The position numbers and the translations under genes are program-made. Under the pieces are notes generated by a model, which saw only the letters and a program-made list of their open reading frames with translations, was not told the origin of the DNA and did no database searches. Of a DNA stretch of 64,000 bases, positions 8,476 to 17,175 are shown one piece after another. The stretch lies in assembly GCA_900475325.1 (NCBI GenBank), contig LS483371.1, forward strand, positions 3,782,001 through 3,846,000, written 5' to 3'. Position 1 is the first letter of the stretch; each line of letters begins with the position of its first letter. Source of the DNA: Paucimonas lemoignei (GTDB taxonomy: Bacteria > Pseudomonadota > Gammaproteobacteria > Pseudomonadales > Pseudomonadaceae).

Positions 8476-9093
8476 ACCCGTGGCTGCTCTGGCGCGCCTT
8501 AAATATTTGTAGACCGTAGCCCGTGATAGAGATAACAGCTCGCAGAGGTAGTTGGTTGCATTGCGCAGCGCGAAGACTCCGCCTTTATCCATTTCACCAA
8601 TCAGTGCCACCATTTCTTCTGAAGTGAGCGACGCCAACGTCACCCTGCGAGCCCTCAGGAATTCATCCATGATCGCGTGCGCTGACTCCTGGAAATCGGT
8701 GGCAAACAATGCCGGAGGCTTCTCGACGGTATTTTCTACACCTAAAAATGAGGCAGCCATTTCTGCCATCCCGCTCATGACCGTGATGTCAAAATTTACG
8801 CACATGAGGCCGATCTGGATGCCGTCAGGATCCCGGAGCACCGCTGTCACCGACCTTAACTGCCGACGATCAAAATTCACCTTCCTGTAAGGGCCCGAAA
8901 CATCACCCTCGAATGACGCCCCATCGTTGATATCGGTCAATGAACTGTCGCCGACCCGCCGCTGAGAGAACACATTGAAGATATGCGCAATCTTCCCAGA
9001 GGCCAAGTCATGAATGATGACCTCGGCGTGGGGATCCAGGAGCTTGGCAATTGCTTGAGCGCTGCTGATGTAATTATTCAGATGTTTATTCAC
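8470..9093 (-). CDS. YheO/DauR-like PAS-HTH transcriptional regulator
   Basis: A 207-residue regulator with an N-terminal YheO-type PAS domain (about residues 8-115; HAEVIIHDLASGKIAHIFN is typical) and a C-terminal HTH of the HTH_22 type (about 150-203; TNYLCELLSLSRATVYKYLRRAR). The start is the GTG at 9093 with AAGGCAG upstream. The longer upstream frame is not supported by domain content. It is divergent from an ornithine-cyclodeaminase-family gene. The same pairing occurs in the P. aeruginosa D-arginine operon (dauR next to dauB), so it probably controls the 9277-11265 genes. Confidence 0.85.
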   Translation of the reverse strand: MNKHLNNYISSAQAIAKLLDPHAEVIIHDLASGKIAHIFNVFSQRRVGDSSLTDINDGASFEGDVSGPYRKVNFDRRQLRSVTAVLRDPDGIQIGLMCVNFDITVMSGMAEMAASFLGVENTVEKPPALFATDFQESAHAIMDEFLRARRVTLASLTSEEMVALIGEMDKGGVFALRNATNYLCELLSLSRATVYKYLRRARAATGS

Positions 9094-9135
9094 GGTCAAA
9101 CTCTGCCTTAAAAAAATACAAAATGTCAGCCGGAT

Positions 9136-9153
9136 ACGAAATGTATTTTTCGT
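9136..9153. promoter_or_regulatory. Inverted repeat between the DauR-like gene and the OCD-family gene
   Basis: ACGAAATGTATTTTTCGT is a perfect 6-6-6 inverted repeat located 42 bp upstream of the regulator start in the divergent promoter. It is a candidate operator for the YheO/DauR-like protein; this is inference from position and symmetry only. Confidence 0.45.
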
Positions 9154-9276
9154 GTTATGGTTAGGCCCGCTTCCACTAAAGCGCCCGATTGTAGCGCCAT
9201 CTCCTCCTCTAACGGCGGCGAGCTGGTCAACCGGGTAAGCGCAACGCCCGTCTCCCGATAGTCGAAGGAGCAATCG

Positions 9277-10224
9277 ATGAATATCTACACCCAAGCGCAA
9301 ATCATGAATGCCTTGTGCCCGAGAGACGCTGCTGCGCTGATCATGGAAGGATTCATTGCCCATGCTGACGGGCTGGTGCAGCTGCCTCCGGTTCAGAGCT
9401 TTCAGTTCCCGGCCAGCAACGGTGACTGTTGCGTGAAATCGGCCTGGATGTCAGGCGACGAGGTGTTTTCAGTCAGGGTCTCGGCAGGTTTCTACGACAA
9501 TCCCGCAAAGGGTTTTTCCAGTAATGATGGGTTGACGCTGATTTTCTCGGCCTTGACGGGGCAACCCGTCGCTTTGCTTCGCGACGGCGGCTGGCTGACC
9601 TCAATGCGTACAGCGCTGGCGGGGCAAATCGTGGCGAGGGCTATGGGGCCTTCACAGGTGAGCGGCATTGGTGTGGTCGGCACTGGCGACCAGGCACGCA
9701 TGCAGCTGGAGCAGCTGATGCCCGTCACTGCTTGTCGACGCTTGACGGTTTACGGTCGTAACCGGCAAAGCCTGGAACACTACTGTGAATTTGCCGAGGC
9801 TTTGGGTTTTGAGGTTACTGCCACCCACGATGCAAAGGACGTTGCGACCCACTCCAACCTGATCGTCACGGCTACACCCTCTCGCGAAGCAATCATAAAG
9901 AATGAATGGGTCAACCCTGGGACACACATCACGGCTATCGGCGCAGACAGCCTCGGCAAGCAAGAGCTGGACGTGCACCTGGTTGCACGTGCAGATGTCA
10001 TTGTCGTGGACTCAATCGAGCAATGCTGCCAATACGGCGAGATTTCAGGGGCCTTCACATCCGGCCTGATCGACAAGGGCAGGCTTGTCACGCTCGGCAG
10101 CGTATTGGGCGGTCACGCCATCGGACGACGGGACGACTCGCAGATTACCCTTGCAGACCTTACAGGCCTGGGCGTACAGGATGCTCAGATTGCGAAGTCC
10201 GCCATGGCATCATTGGCGCACTAG
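9277..10224 (+). CDS. Ornithine cyclodeaminase/mu-crystallin family protein
   Basis: A 315-residue NAD(P)-dependent protein. The dinucleotide-binding loop GIGVVGTGDQA is at residues 130-140. K54 in CCVKSAW and D294 or so in ADLTGLGVQDAQIA correspond to the catalytic Lys and Asp regions of the family. Members cyclise ornithine, or reduce/oxidise imino acids (for example DauB and alanine dehydrogenase). Next to a DauR-like regulator and an M19 dipeptidase gene 30 bp downstream, an imino-acid reductase role is likelier than true ornithine cyclodeaminase, but this is not proved. Confidence 0.85.
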   Translation: MNIYTQAQIMNALCPRDAAALIMEGFIAHADGLVQLPPVQSFQFPASNGDCCVKSAWMSGDEVFSVRVSAGFYDNPAKGFSSNDGLTLIFSALTGQPVALLRDGGWLTSMRTALAGQIVARAMGPSQVSGIGVVGTGDQARMQLEQLMPVTACRRLTVYGRNRQSLEHYCEFAEALGFEVTATHDAKDVATHSNLIVTATPSREAIIKNEWVNPGTHITAIGADSLGKQELDVHLVARADVIVVDSIEQCCQYGEISGAFTSGLIDKGRLVTLGSVLGGHAIGRRDDSQITLADLTGLGVQDAQIAKSAMASLAH

Positions 10225-10254
10225 TGGATAGCGAAGCGATGAGACGGGGTTTGA

Positions 10255-11265
10255 ATGATGAAGCTTGACCCATCACGAGTCAGTAAGACCCCGGCGATTC
10301 AATGGGAGGCCCATGCGTGCCTGCCATTGATTGCCGGCCAGGATATGTCCCGCCTGAACAGGTACCGAGAAGCCGGTTTCCATCATGTGTCGATCAACGT
10401 GGGCATGGACATGACCCCGTTTGAAACCGTGATGCGCACGATTGCCGGTTTTAGAAGCTGGCTGGCTCACCACCCTGAAGACTTTGTCCTGGCGGCCACC
10501 GTTGACGATATCTACCGTGCGCATAAGTCTCGGAAGCTCGCGGTGTCTTTTGACCTTGAAGGTTCAAATATGCTGCTACAGGATCCTGCGATGGTGGACC
10601 TGTTCGCAAGCTTGGGCGTTCGCCAACTGTTGCTTGCCTACAACCGCGACAACGGTTGCGCGGGCGGCTGCCATGGAGCAGGTACGGGATTGACCCCCTT
10701 GGGACGCAAGATCGTGCAGCGTATTAATACAGCGGGAATGGTCATTGACTGCTCGCACGCCAGCAAACGCTCAAGCCTTGAAATTATGGAAATTTCACAG
10801 CGCCCCGCCATTTTCTCGCACACCAACGTTAAAGCGGTTTTTGACCACCCGCGAACCATCGATGACGAACAAATATTCGCGTGTGCCGCTCAAGGTGGCG
10901 TGATCGGACTGACAGGCTTAGGCATATTCCTGGGCGACCCCTGCGCCTCTGTAAACAGTTACATTCGACAGATCGACTATCTGGCAGAGCGCATCGGGAC
11001 AAGCCATATTGGGATAGGTCTGGATACCGAGTTGCACCCTGAGCATAAGGATTTGCCAGAAGGTGAAGAAGAGAACGATTGGTGGCCGACTGAACACTAT
11101 GGCCAGATGAACGGACATACTCAGTTGCAGCCAGAGACACTCGGTGAGGTTGCACAACAGCTAACGCGGCTGGGCTATTCAGAGGCGGATATCCAGGCGA
11201 TCTACGGCAATAATTTCATGCGTATTGCACAGGCAACCTGGCCAGGCTCGAACGGGGCGACGTGA
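10255..11265 (+). CDS. Membrane dipeptidase family (peptidase M19), divergent active site
   Basis: A 336-residue M19-type metallopeptidase homologue. The family's second-shell and metal segments are visible: Glu102 in VSFDLEGSN, His168 in VIDCSHAS, His189 in IFSHTNVKAV, and GIGLDTE near the C-terminus. The first zinc motif, normally His-x-Asp in a DGHNDLP context, reads EAHACLPL (His20, Cys22), so the usual Asp is replaced. The enzyme may therefore bind metal differently or act on an unusual substrate. It is co-transcribed with the OCD-family gene. The ATG at 10255 is chosen for its spacing from GACGGGG. Confidence 0.82.
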   Translation: MMKLDPSRVSKTPAIQWEAHACLPLIAGQDMSRLNRYREAGFHHVSINVGMDMTPFETVMRTIAGFRSWLAHHPEDFVLAATVDDIYRAHKSRKLAVSFDLEGSNMLLQDPAMVDLFASLGVRQLLLAYNRDNGCAGGCHGAGTGLTPLGRKIVQRINTAGMVIDCSHASKRSSLEIMEISQRPAIFSHTNVKAVFDHPRTIDDEQIFACAAQGGVIGLTGLGIFLGDPCASVNSYIRQIDYLAERIGTSHIGIGLDTELHPEHKDLPEGEEENDWWPTEHYGQMNGHTQLQPETLGEVAQQLTRLGYSEADIQAIYGNNFMRIAQATWPGSNGAT

Positions 11266-11289
11266 ATAGCACCCCGTTAAATGAGCGGT

Positions 11290-11961
11290 TTAAGGCGCCA
11301 CAGAAGTGTGCAGCCGTTCCAGGCTGTCAATCGAGTGCTGGCGCAGACGCGCCCCGGCCAACGCTGCTTCTGAATCCACTATCGCCTTGAAGATCGCCTG
11401 GTGCTCGCCTAACGAGATATGGATGGATTGCGGTGTGTGGCGCAACGAGTAACTTCTGAACAGTTTGAGTTGCACGACCAAACGACGGTAAGTGTCGTAG
11501 AGCGCCTGATTGGTCGTGAACCGGGCGAGCAGATCGTGAAACTCGAAGTTCAGGACAATGTAGGCCGATACATCCTCTCGCTGGACAGCGTCAGCCATGC
11601 TATCGAGCACGCTGCTGATGTGAGCAGAAGCCTGCGGTGTTAAATGTTGAGTGACCAATTCGCCAATCAGACTTTCGAGCGAAATTCGCACCTGATAGAT
11701 CTGGACGGCCTGGCTCAAGTCGAGCTGTCGCACACGAACCCCGCAATTCTTCTCGAACATCACCAGGCCCCGCTCTTCCAGCATGCGAAATGCCTCGCGC
11801 ACTGGCCCCCTGGAAATCCCCAAGTCATTGGCAATTGCCGCTTCGCGTAATGGCTCGCCCGGAGCGAGTTCGCCGGTGGCGATACGCTGCTCAAGACGCT
11901 CATGCACCACCGTGGTCAGCGACTGGGTGCGCAGCAGGGCTATGGCTTCGAGAGAACTCAT
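11290..11961 (-). CDS. GntR family regulator, FCD type
   Basis: A 223-residue repressor with N-terminal winged HTH (residues about 20-75; LREAAIANDLGISRGPVREAFRMLEERGLV) and a C-terminal all-helical FCD metal/ligand domain. The ATG at 11961 is used; a TTG one codon earlier is possible. It is divergent from phnD, with a 24-bp perfect palindrome between them, so it most likely represses the phosphonate operon and itself. The convergent dipeptidase gene ends 24 bp away. The ligand may be a phosphonate, but this is inference. Confidence 0.9.
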   Translation of the reverse strand: MSSLEAIALLRTQSLTTVVHERLEQRIATGELAPGEPLREAAIANDLGISRGPVREAFRMLEERGLVMFEKNCGVRVRQLDLSQAVQIYQVRISLESLIGELVTQHLTPQASAHISSVLDSMADAVQREDVSAYIVLNFEFHDLLARFTTNQALYDTYRRLVVQLKLFRSYSLRHTPQSIHISLGEHQAIFKAIVDSEAALAGARLRQHSIDSLERLHTSVAP

Positions 11962-12015
11962 CAAAAACGTCCGGCTTGGAGAGAGGTGGCCGAGTCTAGC
12001 AAACCTCTATTTCAT

Positions 12016-12039
12016 TTGCATATTGTCAACAATATGCAA
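12016..12039. promoter_or_regulatory. 24-bp perfect palindrome, probable GntR operator
   Basis: Arms TTGCATATTGT and ACAATATGCAA surround a 2-base CA centre. The inner TTGTCAACAA fits the TNGTNNNACNA pattern of FCD-type GntR operators. It lies 54 bp upstream of the gntR start and 53 bp upstream of the phnD start, the right position to control both promoters. Confidence 0.8.
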
Positions 12040-12092
12040 TAAAGGGCGCCTACGATGCCCTCATCCCCGTGAATTGTTATGGACGTCCGACC

Positions 12093-12983
12093 ATGCTTCG
12101 AAAGTTTCGAAAGTTTCTGCACACCGGCGCAATGGCGCTTGCCCTTACGAGCACCTCTCTGGTCGCCCAGGCAGAGTCCGTCAAGCTCGCCGTCACTGAC
12201 CTTGTCGGGCTTGAAGAACTACAGCGCGAATTTGGTCCGTTCAAAGCCGAGTTGGAGCGGGCGAGTGGGCTGAGCATTGATTTTTTGCCTGTTACCAATC
12301 GCACCGCCGCCCTGGAGGCTCTGCGCTTTAAAAAAGTCGATTTTGTTCTGGCGGGGCCGGCGGAGTACGTGGTGATGCACAAGCGTGCGAATGCCACCGT
12401 GGTCGCGGGCTTATATCGACCTGACTACTACTCAATGATCGTGGTGAAAGCCGATAGCCCGCTGTTTTCTCTGCAGGAGCTCAAGGGGCAGCGCGTGGGC
12501 ATGGGTCCGGTGGGTTCGACCTCGCGTCAACTTGGCCCCATGCAGCTACTCGCCGATGCCAACCTCGACCCGCTCAAAGACGTCAGTGTGACCAACACCA
12601 ATCTGCGCCTGGCATGGGAGGGACTCAAACGTGGCGACCTGAGCGCCATGGGCATGGGCCGCTCGGACTACGAAACCTTTATTGCCCAAGAGCCACAAGA
12701 CCAACGCAGTGCCTTCCGGGTACTGGCCCGCAGCGGTGATTTGCCGAGCGATCTGCTGATGGCGGGTGAGCATGTCCCCGCCGAAACGGTTACGAGTCTG
12801 CGCAAGGCGATCGTGGATAACTCGGCAGCGCTGATCAACAGCATCAGCCAAGGTCCGGAGCAGGTGAAACGTTATCAGGGCATGCGCTTCCTCGCCGCTA
12901 TCGCCGACAAGGACTACAACGTGGTGCGCTCGATGTATCGCACTGTGGGGTATCCGGAATTTTCTGACTTCATAGGTGAGTGA
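12093..12983 (+). CDS. phnD: Phosphonate ABC transporter substrate-binding protein
   Basis: A 296-residue periplasmic binding protein of the PhnD family. The first 29 or so residues form a Sec signal peptide (MLRKFRKFLH, hydrophobic core, cleavage after AQA). The mature part has family segments FVLAGPAEYVVMHKRA and LKGQRVGMGPVGSTSRQLGPMQLL. It captures a phosphonate for the PhnC/PhnE transporter encoded next. The ATG at 12093 is preferred because it begins the signal peptide; an in-frame GTG at 12069 would add a non-signal extension. The downstream hydrolase suggests phosphonoacetate as ligand. Confidence 0.88.
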   Translation: MLRKFRKFLHTGAMALALTSTSLVAQAESVKLAVTDLVGLEELQREFGPFKAELERASGLSIDFLPVTNRTAALEALRFKKVDFVLAGPAEYVVMHKRANATVVAGLYRPDYYSMIVVKADSPLFSLQELKGQRVGMGPVGSTSRQLGPMQLLADANLDPLKDVSVTNTNLRLAWEGLKRGDLSAMGMGRSDYETFIAQEPQDQRSAFRVLARSGDLPSDLLMAGEHVPAETVTSLRKAIVDNSAALINSISQGPEQVKRYQGMRFLAAIADKDYNVVRSMYRTVGYPEFSDFIGE

Positions 12984-12984
12984 C

Positions 12985-13758
12985 ATGAATGCCTTGGCAC
13001 AGCCGGACATTTCCAATACCGCATTACGCGTACGAGGCCTGAGCAAGCAGTTTGAAGGCGCTCCCACACCCGTGTGGTCCAACGTTTCCTTCGATGTCCC
13101 CCAAGGTCAGCGGGTCGCCATCGTGGGCGGAAACGGCGCTGGCAAAAGCACCCTGCTACGTTGCTGCATGCGCCTAGTGGAACCAGACAGCGGCAGCGTC
13201 GAATTCGCTGGGCAGAGCGTTACGGGATTGGGCCTGAGGCCGCTGGCCAAAGCGCGTTCGCAGGTCGGCTTTGTGTTTCAAAAACACAATCTGGTCAGCC
13301 GCCTTTCGGTGTTGACCAATGTGTTGCACGGCGCAATGGCCTACTCGCGGACGCCGCGTCTGTGGTTCCACTCCATCGCCACTCGCGAACACCGCGACTA
13401 CGCCATGCATTGCCTGGAGCAAGTTCATCTCGGGCACTTGAGTGGCCGCTGTGCCGGCGAACTGTCGGGCGGGCAGTCACAACGAGTGGCCATTGCTCGC
13501 GTCTTGATGCAAAAGCCAAAAATGATCTTCGCCGACGAGCCTGTCGCCAGCCTCGACCCTCAAGCGGGAGAAGACGTCATGCAGGTGTTCTCGGAGTTAG
13601 TGCGCAGCCAGAACCTGACCTTGGTATTCGTCACCCATCACTTGGATCACGCCTTGCACTACGCCGACCGCGTACTGGGCCTGCGCGACAGCAAGCTGCA
13701 TCTGGATGCGGTGAGCCAGCAGTTAAGCGTTCAGCAATTGCGAGGCATGTATGAGTGA
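12985..13758 (+). CDS. phnC: Phosphonate ABC transporter ATP-binding protein
   Basis: A 257-residue ABC ATPase with Walker A GGNGAGKST, Q-loop FQKHNLVSRLSVLTNVLHG (characteristic of PhnC), signature LSGGQSQRVAIARVL and Walker B MIFADEPVASLDP. It lies one base after the phnD stop and overlaps the phnE start by 8 bp, so the transporter genes are translationally coupled. The ATG at 12985 was chosen over a GTG at 12976 that would overlap phnD. Confidence 0.92.
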   Translation: MNALAQPDISNTALRVRGLSKQFEGAPTPVWSNVSFDVPQGQRVAIVGGNGAGKSTLLRCCMRLVEPDSGSVEFAGQSVTGLGLRPLAKARSQVGFVFQKHNLVSRLSVLTNVLHGAMAYSRTPRLWFHSIATREHRDYAMHCLEQVHLGHLSGRCAGELSGGQSQRVAIARVLMQKPKMIFADEPVASLDPQAGEDVMQVFSELVRSQNLTLVFVTHHLDHALHYADRVLGLRDSKLHLDAVSQQLSVQQLRGMYE

Positions 13759-14560
13759 GCAACTTAAAGCCAGCCTGCCCGCTCGCTTTGAGCGCCCCTC
13801 ACTGGTTTCAGCCTTGCTGTTCGCGGGTTTTATCGCCTTGTTCTGTTGGTCCGTCTCGGCAGCGGGCCTGTCGCTGCCGCAGCTGCTCAGCGGCTTGCCG
13901 AACATGGCGAAGATTGCCGGAGAAATGGTGCCACCCGCTACCAATCGCATAAGCCCGATGCTGGTGGCCGTACTGGTCACCTTCCAGATGGCGTTGATCG
14001 GTACGGTCATTGGCGTGCTGATCAGCCTGCCCTTGGCAGTGCTGATGGCGCGCAATTACACGCCGCATCCGTTGGTGCGCTCCATGGTTCGCAGCGTAGT
14101 GAGTTTTATCCGAACGGTACCGGATTTGGCATGGGCACTGTTTTTCGTTGCGTCCGTGGGCCTGGGCCCCTTTGCCGGCACGCTGACCTTGATCATGGAC
14201 ACGGTAGGCTTTTGCGCGCGCTTTTTTGCCGAGGCCATTGAGGAGGTTGATGACGGGGCGCCCGAAGCATTGACCGCCATCGGCGCGCCACGCTCTTCGA
14301 TCGTGGTCTGCGCTGCCCTCCCGATGGCCATGCCGAGCCTTATCAATACCAGCCTGTTCGCCCTTGAAAAGTCCGTGCGTGCCTCCGTCGTACTGGGTCT
14401 GGTAGGCGCTGGCGGCATTGGTGCGGAACTCGCTACGGCCATGGAGATGTTCCGCTTTGACCAGGCCGCCACCATCATTCTGCTGGTGTTCCTGCTGGTT
14501 CTGAGCGTGGAAAAACTCTCGTCTCACGCGCGCGTAGCGTTACTCAAAAAACGGCGCTAA
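13751..14560 (+). CDS. phnE: Phosphonate ABC transporter permease
   Basis: A 269-residue inner-membrane permease of the PhnE family with about six hydrophobic helices. It carries the EAA loop (APEALTAIGAPRSSIVVCAALP) and the conserved region around FIRTVPDLAWALFFV. A single permease gene suggests a homodimeric channel. It is followed 33 bp later by the phosphonoacetate hydrolase gene in the same operon. Confidence 0.92.
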   Translation: MSEQLKASLPARFERPSLVSALLFAGFIALFCWSVSAAGLSLPQLLSGLPNMAKIAGEMVPPATNRISPMLVAVLVTFQMALIGTVIGVLISLPLAVLMARNYTPHPLVRSMVRSVVSFIRTVPDLAWALFFVASVGLGPFAGTLTLIMDTVGFCARFFAEAIEEVDDGAPEALTAIGAPRSSIVVCAALPMAMPSLINTSLFALEKSVRASVVLGLVGAGGIGAELATAMEMFRFDQAATIILLVFLLVLSVEKLSSHARVALLKKRR

Positions 14561-14593
14561 TCGCCTCATTCGAATTATTCAAAAGGAGTCATC

Positions 14594-15844
14594 ATGAACA
14601 GCACTGTCACCATCAATGGGAAATCCTACCGTCAACCTGAACGCCCCGTCGTAGTGGTGTGCATCGATGGAGGTGACCCGGAGTATCTTCAGCAGTTTCT
14701 GGCAGAGGGAACGGTACCCAATATCCAGCGGTTTGTTGAAAAGGGTTACTCCACGGTCGCCATGGGTTCGATGCCTTCGTTCACCTGCCCAAACAACATG
14801 TCGATCATTACCGGCACGCCTGTGGCCAAACACGGCATATCCGGCAATTACTACCTGGATACCAACACCTGGCAACCGGTCGTCATGACGGGCCCTGAAC
14901 TGCTGCGCGGCGATACCATTCTGGCCGGATTTGCCGACGCAGGCGCCAAGGTGGTGACCATCACCGCCAAGGACAAACTGCGCCGCCAACTGGGCAAGGG
15001 CCTGGATGTCAGCCAGGGTCATGTGTCGTTCTCATCGGAATTTGCCGATCGTTGTACGCTGGCGGAAAACGGTATTGAAAACGTATTGGAGTATGTCGGC
15101 ATGCCCAAGCCTGACATGTACTCAATGGAGCTTTCGCTATTCGTACTGGAAGCGGGGATCAAGTTGCTTCAGGACCGCCGCCCGAACCTGATGTATCTCT
15201 CACTGACCGACTTCGTTCAACACAAGTGGGCACCCGATCACGACGAGGCTCGGCAGTTCTATCAAGCACTGGACGAGGCCTTCGGCCGGCTGGTCAACGA
15301 GGACATTGTGTTGGGACTGATCGCCGACCACGGCATGAGTGACAAAAGCAACGAAGCCGGTGAACCGAATGTCATCTGGCTACAAGATATCCTCGATGCA
15401 GAAGTCGGAGCAGGCGAAACCACAGTGATCTGCCCCATCACCGATGCATTCGTGGCCCACCACGGTGCACTGGGCGGGTTTGTGCGGGTCTGGACACGAG
15501 GTAACGTCAGCGTTCAAGCGGTCATTGATCGAGTAGCGGCGATCGACGGGGTGGATCTCTCCCTTGATAAGAAAACCGCATGCCGACTGTTCGAGCTGCC
15601 GGAAGATCGCGAGGCGGATGTGGTCGTGGTGTCGAGAAAAGATGTCTGCATCGGCAGCTCTGCCAGGCTGCATGACCTGGAGGGTTTGAAAGGCAACCGC
15701 CTGCGAACCCATGGCGGCGTCTCGGAAACGCGCGTTCCATTCATTCTTAACCGACCCTTGAACGCACAATACCGCCAGCAAGTCGCTTGCAGCGAAATCA
15801 AGAGCTACCAGATCTTCGACTTCGCTATTAATGGCACGCAGTAG
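14594..15844 (+). CDS. phnA: Phosphonoacetate hydrolase
   Basis: A 416-residue zinc hydrolase of the alkaline-phosphatase superfamily that splits phosphonoacetate into acetate and phosphate. All expected ligands are visible: Asp25 (CIDGGDP), the nucleophile Thr64 (SFTCPNN), Asp206 and His210 (TDFVQH), Asp245-His246 (IADHGMSD) and His373 (RTHGG). AAAGGAG precedes the start. Encoded behind phnDCE, it lets the cell use phosphonoacetate as carbon and phosphorus source independently of phosphate starvation, as known for PhnA of P. fluorescens 23F. Here the regulator is GntR, not the LysR-type PhnR described for that strain. Confidence 0.93.
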   Translation: MNSTVTINGKSYRQPERPVVVVCIDGGDPEYLQQFLAEGTVPNIQRFVEKGYSTVAMGSMPSFTCPNNMSIITGTPVAKHGISGNYYLDTNTWQPVVMTGPELLRGDTILAGFADAGAKVVTITAKDKLRRQLGKGLDVSQGHVSFSSEFADRCTLAENGIENVLEYVGMPKPDMYSMELSLFVLEAGIKLLQDRRPNLMYLSLTDFVQHKWAPDHDEARQFYQALDEAFGRLVNEDIVLGLIADHGMSDKSNEAGEPNVIWLQDILDAEVGAGETTVICPITDAFVAHHGALGGFVRVWTRGNVSVQAVIDRVAAIDGVDLSLDKKTACRLFELPEDREADVVVVSRKDVCIGSSARLHDLEGLKGNRLRTHGGVSETRVPFILNRPLNAQYRQQVACSEIKSYQIFDFAINGTQ

Positions 15845-15860
15845 TTTCTGTGGGTTGACC

Positions 15861-15888
15861 GGTGTGTCAGTCAGGTTGATGACACACC
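15861..15888 (+). terminator. Stem-loop after phnA
   Basis: GGTGTGTCA and TGACACACC form a 9-bp stem with a 10-base loop, 17 bp after the phnA stop, followed by a pyrimidine-rich but not pure T tract. It is a weak candidate intrinsic terminator. The rest of the gap to 16135 shows no other feature. Confidence 0.45.
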
Positions 15889-16135
15889 TTGCTCTCGCTT
15901 TAACACGCCTAAGCGATAAATGAATGTCCGTTTTTGGACGGAAATAATGCGGCTGATAGTCCGCTATGGGTCGGAAGCCGATGGTGACAACCGGCCGCTT
16001 TCGGCCAGAAGCGGTCATTCCGGAAGAAAAATAAATCTGTCACCGTTTCAGTCACCTTTTCACCGTTGCGCTTGACCCTATTCCCTCCTTGCGGCCACAT
16101 ACGCGTACTGATCCAAAAACAAGGAAGACTCTCAC

Positions 16136-16594
16136 ATGCCCCGCCTGGTTTGGCTGCGTAACCATATGCAACACAGCGACACCCTGGCGCAGTGGCTGCA
16201 TCAGCAGTTCGCATACGAGTTTGTTGAGCAGCCATTGGCCGATTGGCAACGCGAATTCGCGGAAGGCCAGGGCAACGGTGATTGGCAATGTCTGATCGCC
16301 CTGGAGAATGACCAGCTACTTGGCGGCGCTGCACTTGCCGCCAGCGACTTGCCCGAACGCCCGGAGCTGGGGCCCTGGCTAGCCTGCGTCTTTATCGCCC
16401 CGCAGGCAAGGAAGCGAGGGTTGGCGGAACAATTGATAGAAGGCATCTGCGACGCCGCAAAGGCCAACGGCACCACGCGGTTGTACTTGCACACCTATGA
16501 TCGCAGCGACTACTACGCCAAGCGTGGATGGCAGGTGCAGGAGTTTTTTCGGGCGTGGGGTAAGGAGCAGCGATTGATGCTGCGGGATCTTTGA
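16136..16594 (+). CDS. GNAT family N-acetyltransferase
   Basis: A 152-residue protein with a GNAT fold. The acetyl-CoA loop is near residues 86-103 (VFIAPQARKRGLAEQLIEGI, a Q/RxxGxG/A-type motif), and the C-terminal part LYLHTYDRSDYYAKRGW matches the usual strand-helix end. It would transfer an acetyl group from acetyl-CoA to an amine. The substrate is unknown, and it stands alone between phnA and the IS66 element. Confidence 0.85.
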   Translation: MPRLVWLRNHMQHSDTLAQWLHQQFAYEFVEQPLADWQREFAEGQGNGDWQCLIALENDQLLGGAALAASDLPERPELGPWLACVFIAPQARKRGLAEQLIEGICDAAKANGTTRLYLHTYDRSDYYAKRGWQVQEFFRAWGKEQRLMLRDL

Positions 16595-16842
16595 ACTTGC
16601 TCAGGTGTGCAGCATAAGATGGAGAGCCAACGCCTGGGAGCGCGGATATTCGCAATAGGGACGAAAGGCTAGAAGCTGCTAATTCAGGAATGTCCGCCGC
16701 CAAAAGCAGTCATTGATAGACCCTATATGGCGGTAATTTGTAACCGTCCGGGCAACACACCTTCCTGACACCGTCGCTTGAGGCGATGGTGTCCACCCAA
16801 ATATAGGTGGACACCATTTTTAGCCTTTTTAAGCGGACGCCC

Positions 16843-17175
16843 ATGCCACAAGAACGCCGTTCCTATTCCAAGTCCTTCAAGGCCCAGGTCATTGCTGAGT
16901 GCGCCCAACCTGACACTTCAATTGCCAATGTCGCCTTGACCCACAACCTCAATGCAAACCTCGTCCATAAATGGATTCGGGTGCATGCACAGAAAAACCT
17001 GACACTTCAAACCGCCTTCATCCCGGTCAAGACATCGCCGCCGGTGCCGATGCATCAGGCCCTTCCTGCCACGATCCGAATCGAAGTGCCGCATTCAAAA
17101 GGCGTAGTCGTGGTGAGTTGGCCGGCAGAAAATGCAGCGGCGTGTTCTGCTTTCCTGCGAGACCTGCTGCGATGA
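16843..17175 (+). CDS. tnpA: IS66 accessory protein TnpA
   Basis: A 110-residue protein starting PQERRSYSKSFKAQVI, with a helix-turn-helix (NVALTHNLNANLVHKWIRVH, residues about 28-48) typical of IS66 OrfA, a DNA-binding accessory protein needed for transposition. Its stop overlaps the tnpB start (ATGA). A frame extending 12 codons upstream lacks family residues. Confidence 0.9.
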   Translation: MPQERRSYSKSFKAQVIAECAQPDTSIANVALTHNLNANLVHKWIRVHAQKNLTLQTAFIPVKTSPPVPMHQALPATIRIEVPHSKGVVVVSWPAENAAACSAFLRDLLR

